A stretch of DNA of 64,000 nucleotides from an uncultured Clostridia bacterium (GTDB lineage: Bacteria > Bacillota > Clostridia > TANB77 > CAG-508). Both the position numbers and the translations under genes were made by a program. Below, piece by piece: positions 61,255 to 64,000 of the stretch; the stretch's first letter is position 1, and every line of letters starts with the position of its first letter. The notes below the pieces were generated by a model. That model was not told where the DNA came from. It did no database searches and worked only from the letters and a program-made list of their open reading frames with translations. The stretch is taken from the NCBI GenBank assembly GCA_934120045.1, contig CAKOTF010000002.1, positions 124,001 through 188,000 on the forward strand, written 5' to 3'.

Positions 61255-61801
61255 ATTTATATCCCTCCTCTAATACTATTTTTTCCAATGCTCTTCTTGC
61301 TCTATATATCAATATTTTTACATTTGATGTTGTTTTATTTAATACATGTCCTATTTCTTTATAGCTTAATTCTTCTATATCTGCTAAATATATTACATTT
61401 TGATATTCTAATTTTAGTTTTTGAATTGCATTTTTTAAATTTTCTGCTCTTTCATTTTTAAATACTTTTTCCTCTAGTTCTTCAACATCTTTAATATTCT
61501 CATATTCTTTCTCATCTATTGCTACAATTCTTTTTTCTCTTTTTATATAATTTAACGCTTTTGATTTTGCTATTGTATAAAGATATGTTTTTAAAGAATA
61601 TTCAAATCTGTAATTTTTCTTATGAATTAATATATATAAAAATACATCTTGTGCTAAATCTTCTGCTATATCTATGCTTTTGGTATATCTTTGTATAAAA
61701 TATATAATTGAATTTTTATGTCTTTTTACTATTTCTTCAAAACTTTTATTATTACCTAATAGAAACTCTTTGTATAGTTCTTTGTCTGTTTTCTCTTGCA
61801 T
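61244..61801 (-). CDS. ECF-type RNA polymerase sigma factor
   Basis: 185 residues with sigma region 2 (FEEIVKRHKNSIIYFIQRYTKSIDIAEDLAQDVFLYIL, about 20-60, including the DLAQDVF core) and region 4 (LKLEYQNVIYLADIEELSYKEIGHVLNKTTSNVKILIYRARRAL, about 125-175). It directs transcription of a small regulon, normally including its own operon. AAAGGAGG lies 9 bases before the ATG. The next gene is its likely membrane anti-sigma partner. Confidence 0.94.
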   Translation of the reverse strand: MQEKTDKELYKEFLLGNNKSFEEIVKRHKNSIIYFIQRYTKSIDIAEDLAQDVFLYILIHKKNYRFEYSLKTYLYTIAKSKALNYIKREKRIVAIDEKEYENIKDVEELEEKVFKNERAENLKNAIQKLKLEYQNVIYLADIEELSYKEIGHVLNKTTSNVKILIYRARRALEKIVLEEGYKYEN

Positions 61802-61863
61802 CTTGAATCCTCCTTTTTTCTATCTCTTATACAATCTTATCAAAAAAAAGTTACATCTACAAG

Positions 61864-61897
61864 AAAAAAGACCATTTCAATTTGAAATAGTCTTTAT
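61864..61897 (-). terminator. Intrinsic terminator of rsgA
   Basis: Arms around AAAGACTATTTCAA / TTGAAATGGTCTTT on the minus strand (one mismatch) followed by a T-run; overlaps the rsgA stop. Confidence 0.8.
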
Positions 61898-62772
61898 TTC
61901 CATTTATATTTCTCTTTATCTTTTAATTCATTATATATCTCACAAAATCTTTCATATCTACCTTGAGATATTTTTCCATCTTGTACAGCTTGTTTCACTC
62001 CACATTTTTCTTCTTTTATATGTGTACAACCAACGAATTCGCAATTTTCTAATTCTTTCTCAATTTCTATAAAATATTTATCTAATTCTGAACTTTCTAT
62101 TTCATTTATTTCAAAACTTGAAAATCCTGGTGTATCTGCAATATATGTATTTTCTTCAATTTCATATAATTTAGTGTCTGTTGTTGTATTTTTACCTTTT
62201 TTATTTTTCTTGCTTACTTCTCCTTCTTGTGTTTTATCTGTATTAAATATTGCATTTATTAGACTTGATTTTCCAACTCCTGAATTTCCTGAAAATACGC
62301 TTACTTTATTTTTTAATATTTCTTTTACTTCTTCAATTCCTTTATTTTCTTTTGCACTTGTTACAATTACTTTATATCCAACTTTAGAATATTCTTCTTT
62401 TATCTCTATATAACTGTCTTGTAAATCTATTTTATTAATAATAATTATTGCATTTATTCCTAATTTTTCTGCATATGCTAATTGTTTGTCTAACATTAAT
62501 AAATCTGGTTTTGGATGTTTTGTTGATATTACAAATATTATTTGATCTATATTTGATATTTTAGGCCTTTTTATTTCGTTTTTTCTTTGTTCTACTTTTT
62601 CTATAATAGCTTCTGATTTTTCTTCATCTGTTACTTGTATTTCTACATTGTCTCCTACTAATGGTGTTATTTCATTATTCTTTAATTTTCCTCTTGCATA
62701 CGCATTATATTCTTTGCTTTCTGTTTTTATTTTATATACATTTGATATATTTCCTATTATTTTTCCTTGCAT
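61894..62772 (-). CDS. rsgA: Ribosome small-subunit-dependent GTPase A
   Basis: 292 residues. N-terminal OB domain (GNISNVYKIKTESKEYNAYARGKL, residues 5-65), circularly permuted GTPase with NKID (about 118), GNSGVGKSSLINAIF (P-loop, about 165), DTPGF (about 216), and a C-terminal zinc knuckle (CEFVGCTHIKEEKCGVKQAV: C-x5-H... C pattern). RsgA helps mature the 30S subunit. AAGGAG precedes the ATG. It follows prkC on the same strand, the usual Bacillota neighbourhood. Confidence 0.97.
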   Translation of the reverse strand: MQGKIIGNISNVYKIKTESKEYNAYARGKLKNNEITPLVGDNVEIQVTDEEKSEAIIEKVEQRKNEIKRPKISNIDQIIFVISTKHPKPDLLMLDKQLAYAEKLGINAIIIINKIDLQDSYIEIKEEYSKVGYKVIVTSAKENKGIEEVKEILKNKVSVFSGNSGVGKSSLINAIFNTDKTQEGEVSKKNKKGKNTTTDTKLYEIEENTYIADTPGFSSFEINEIESSELDKYFIEIEKELENCEFVGCTHIKEEKCGVKQAVQDGKISQGRYERFCEIYNELKDKEKYKWK

Positions 62773-62851
62773 TATTTATTTGCTTTTCTCCTTTTCTTTT
62801 TTATAACATATATATTGTATCATATTTTGGAGAATTATAAAATATATAATA

Positions 62852-62880
62852 AAAAACTCCCAAAATTAATGAGAGTTTTT
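62852..62880 (-). terminator. Intrinsic terminator of prkC
   Basis: Arms AAAAACTC / GAGTTTTT with a 13-base loop and T-run on the minus strand, just beyond the stop at 62887. Confidence 0.75.
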
Positions 62881-62886
62881 ATCATT

Positions 62887-64000
62887 TTATTCAATTGTTA
62901 ATTTATCTGTATTATTCAAGTTCATATCAACAGTTTTCTTCAAAATGCCATCAATATATACTTTTATTGTAACATTTCCTTTTCCACTAACACTAACTTG
63001 TTTATCTGTAACATTTTCTTTTACTTTTTCATCTGTAACAGTTTCGCCATCAACAGTTACCTTTAATTGAATTGTATTTGGTGTATTATCAACTTCAACC
63101 TCTTTTTGGATAGTTGTACTTGTTGTTTCACCTTTTACACTTTCTGTAACTGGCTTTTTAATTTTATCTTGATATCCTCTTATTGATTTTACATTTATTG
63201 TTACTGTTCCTGTTTTTGTTTCAGTAATTTTATTTACTGTTAAAGTTATTGTTGAACCTTCATCAACTGTTTCACCAGATTTTATACTTTGGTTTAAAAC
63301 AACTCCATTGTCTTTTGTTTTATCCTCAGTATATTCAATTTCAACAACTAAACCTTTTTCTTCTAAGTTTTTCTTTGCTGTTTCTGCATCAACACCATAT
63401 AAAGATGTTACAACAACTTGTTTTATTCCAGTTCCAATACTTATATATACTTTTACTGTATCTCCAGCATTTACTTCTGTTCCTTCATCTGTTTCTTGTT
63501 TTGTAATATATCCTGCTTCAATTGTTTTGCTTGTTTCTTCTACAAATTCAAGTTTTAATTTTGCATCTTTTGCAGATTTTTCAGCATCTTCTTTTGTTGT
63601 TCCTACAAATTTTGGAACTTTGGTTTTTTCTGTTCCTAAGCTTACGATTACTTTAATCTCAGATTTTTCTTTTACTGTTCCATTTTGAGTATATTTTGGA
63701 GTTTGTGAAATTATTTTTCCCGCTTCTACATCTGCACTATATTCAGCTTCTCCTTCTGAATATACTAATTTACTATCTTGAACTAATTTTTTTGCTTCAT
63801 CTACTGTTTTTCCAACTAAATTAGGAATTGCTACATCTTTTGTTCTTGTAGCATTTGCTATTCCTAAAGTTGTTCCTAAACTTAATACAAATAATAATAT
63901 TAGTCCAACAATTGTTGATAATACTTTATGTTTTTTTACAAATGCAACAAATTTATTTTCTTTTTTCTTTGCAGTTGCTTTTGGTCCTCTATTATCATCT
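62887..64000 (-). CDS. prkC: PASTA-domain Ser/Thr protein kinase PrkC, C-terminal part (start outside window)
   Basis: 371 residues are visible. From the window edge: a Lys-rich juxtamembrane stretch (KATAKKKENKF), one membrane helix (STIVGLILLFVLSLGTTLGI), then PASTA repeats starting IPNLVGKTVDEAKKLV, VPKFVGTTKEDAEKSA and VVTSLYGVDAETAKKN, and a final Thr/Val-rich extracellular tail ending TDKLTIE before TAA at 62887. PASTA domains bind muropeptides or lipid II and regulate the cytoplasmic kinase, which lies beyond base 64000. Next to rsgA as in other Bacillota (prpC-prkC-rsgA). Confidence 0.93.
   Translation of the reverse strand, partial: DDNRGPKATAKKKENKFVAFVKKHKVLSTIVGLILLFVLSLGTTLGIANATRTKDVAIPNLVGKTVDEAKKLVQDSKLVYSEGEAEYSADVEAGKIISQTPKYTQNGTVKEKSEIKVIVSLGTEKTKVPKFVGTTKEDAEKSAKDAKLKLEFVEETSKTIEAGYITKQETDEGTEVNAGDTVKVYISIGTGIKQVVVTSLYGVDAETAKKNLEEKGLVVEIEYTEDKTKDNGVVLNQSIKSGETVDEGSTITLTVNKITETKTGTVTINVKSIRGYQDKIKKPVTESVKGETTSTTIQKEVEVDNTPNTIQLKVTVDGETVTDEKVKENVTDKQVSVSGKGNVTIKVYIDGILKKTVDMNLNNTDKLTIE

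Overview
The window reads as chromosome of an AT-rich, low-GC member of the Bacillota, most likely an uncultivated gut Clostridia. Signs of this are a T-box upstream of pheST, a PASTA-domain Ser/Thr kinase next to rsgA, strong AGGAGG ribosome sites, many intrinsic terminators, and a C-A-T-C-A-T-reductase NRPS of the type known from gut Clostridia. No species can be named from sequence alone.

Region 1 (1 to about 28,420) is accessory DNA: tandem integrative elements loaded with defence genes. The left element enters from outside the window. It shows the end of a DUF6076 protein, a tyrosine integrase (379-1563), a three-gene operon of an all-in-one type ISP restriction-modification enzyme plus a Lamassu-like nuclease/SMC-ATPase pair (8840 back to 1587), and a five-gene cargo operon (12358 back to 9496). 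A second element of about 15.8 kb (12,571-28,422) lies between two copies of the 3' half of tRNA-fMet, with matching integrase arm-site candidates inside both ends. It carries a small DUF6809-like protein, a BcgI-like two-subunit R-M system whose methylase frame is broken by an 8-bp tandem repeat, a four-gene DpnII (GATC) operon that includes an extra Mrr-like nuclease, an orphan MobC with an oriT candidate, TnpV, a replisome-organiser N-domain protein, an excisionase, another DUF6076 protein, a 1067-residue Schlafen/AlbA_2 protein, and the integrase.

Region 2 (28,423 to 64,000) is mostly backbone. Two short genes of clearly higher GC (28,677-29,087 and 33,028-33,498), each with its own promoter and terminator, look inserted. 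Between them are a YfcE phosphoesterase and a large adenosine-deaminase/SLOG fusion. Then come nagZ, mscS, pheT, pheS with its T-box, tRNA-Leu, a Nudix gene, maf, a histidine phosphatase, a decayed surface-protein gene, a Mg2+ P-type ATPase, a deletion remnant of a response regulator, and tex.

From 58,485 leftwards a 2473-residue NRPS is followed after 7 bases by a 7TM histidine kinase and then an HD-GYP response regulator, which suggests a peptide-aldehyde product coupled to signalling. The right end has a small helical protein behind an attenuator-like leader, tRNA-Arg, an ECF sigma factor with a membrane beta-propeller partner, rsgA, and the C-terminal part of prkC. No CRISPR array, rRNA or intact transposase gene was seen.
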